DNA from: Clostridiaceae bacterium
Lineage (GTDB): Bacteria; Bacillota_A; Clostridia; Acetivibrionales; Acetivibrionaceae
Length of the DNA: 15,119 nt
Direction of reading: 5' to 3'
Assembly: GCA_012513545.1 (NCBI GenBank)
Contig: JAAZCB010001218.1
Span: forward strand, 1 to 15,119
Shown here: one piece after another, positions 14,969 to 15,119 of the stretch
How the letters are laid out: each line of letters starts with the position of its first letter
Position numbering within the stretch: the stretch's first letter is position 1
The notes under the pieces: generated by a model
Told to the model about the DNA's origin: nothing
What the model saw: only the letters and a program-made list of their open reading frames with translations
The model's database searches: none
Made by a program: the position numbers and the translations under genes

Positions 14969-15119
14969 ATGGAACCTATGAATTTGGTATTAAGCAGTCC
15001 GGAACCTTTTGGTTTCTTAAGCAATATGTCTCTTTGGGTAGCCACTTTCTTCATACTCGGTTTCATTCTGGTAATAATTGAAATGTTTAATCCCGGGTTT
15101 GGAGCACCAGGCATCACAG
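14969..15119 (+). CDS. NfeD-family membrane protein, 5' end only
   Basis: Only the first 50 codons are inside the window; the reading frame stays open to the edge. The ATG has AAGGGGGTG five bases upstream. After a short polar start (MEPMNLVLSSPEPFG) a hydrophobic helix runs through WVATFFILGFILVIIEMF and is followed by NPGFGAPGIT. An E-x-F/L-x-PGFG(A/V)xG(I/V) stretch at the end of a membrane helix is the NfeD (stomatin operon partner) hallmark. NfeD proteins end in an OB-fold and act with flotillin/stomatin proteins in membrane microdomains; in Firmicutes a floA gene often follows, which cannot be checked here. The gene has its own promoter-like sequence, so it is probably separate from the kinase. 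Confidence 0.8.
   Translation, partial: MEPMNLVLSSPEPFGFLSNMSLWVATFFILGFILVIIEMFNPGFGAPGIT

Overview
The window looks like chromosomal DNA of a low-GC, Gram-positive, Clostridia-type bacterium. Intergenic DNA is very AT-rich, most genes carry strong AGGAGG-type ribosome sites, GTG starts occur, promoters are sigma-A-like, and the gene set (type IV pilus genes, yqeG-aroE, a lipoprotein-dependent sugar importer, an NfeD protein) fits Clostridia. A cellulolytic clostridium (Ruminiclostridium/Acetivibrio-like) is my guess from overall feel; no gene proves it.

Left half (about 1-7870, all minus strand). Read in transcription order it begins with yqeG (HAD phosphatase) and aroE (shikimate dehydrogenase), driven by a good promoter at 7840-7868. 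A conspicuous pair of hairpins (6270-6328) then separates them from a compact type IV pilus cluster: pilB (extension ATPase), pilT (retraction ATPase), pilC (membrane platform), pilA (major pilin), pilD (prepilin peptidase) and a small ComFB-family gene. PilB carries an almost textbook MshEN domain (two 24-residue motifs with a 5-residue spacer), so pilus extension is probably controlled by cyclic di-GMP. The ComFB protein at the other end of the cluster belongs to a family with known cyclic-dinucleotide receptors. A hairpin follows pilA, and pilD has its own promoter-like sequence. pilM/N/O are not in the window.

Middle (about 7870-12530, plus strand). After a roughly 600-base regulatory gap with three evenly spaced inverted repeats and a strong extended -10 promoter comes a three-gene ABC importer of the ChvE-MmsA-MmsB (GguAB) type: sugar-binding lipoprotein, double-domain ATPase and permease. 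A terminator-like hairpin plus a second stem-loop lie between the binding-protein gene and the ATPase gene, the usual arrangement for making more binding protein than membrane parts. The operon ends in a long terminator.

Right (about 12530-15119, plus strand). Next come ilvE (branched-chain aminotransferase) with its own promoter region and a near-perfect terminator, an orphan Spo0B-type membrane histidine kinase with almost no extracellular part, and the first 50 codons of an NfeD-family membrane protein cut by the window edge.

I found no tRNA, rRNA, CRISPR array, insertion sequence or phage gene, and no clearly new multi-gene system. The most interesting material is regulatory: the second-messenger logic of the pilus cluster, the unexplained structured element before pilB, the spaced operators before the sugar transporter, and the orphan kinase.
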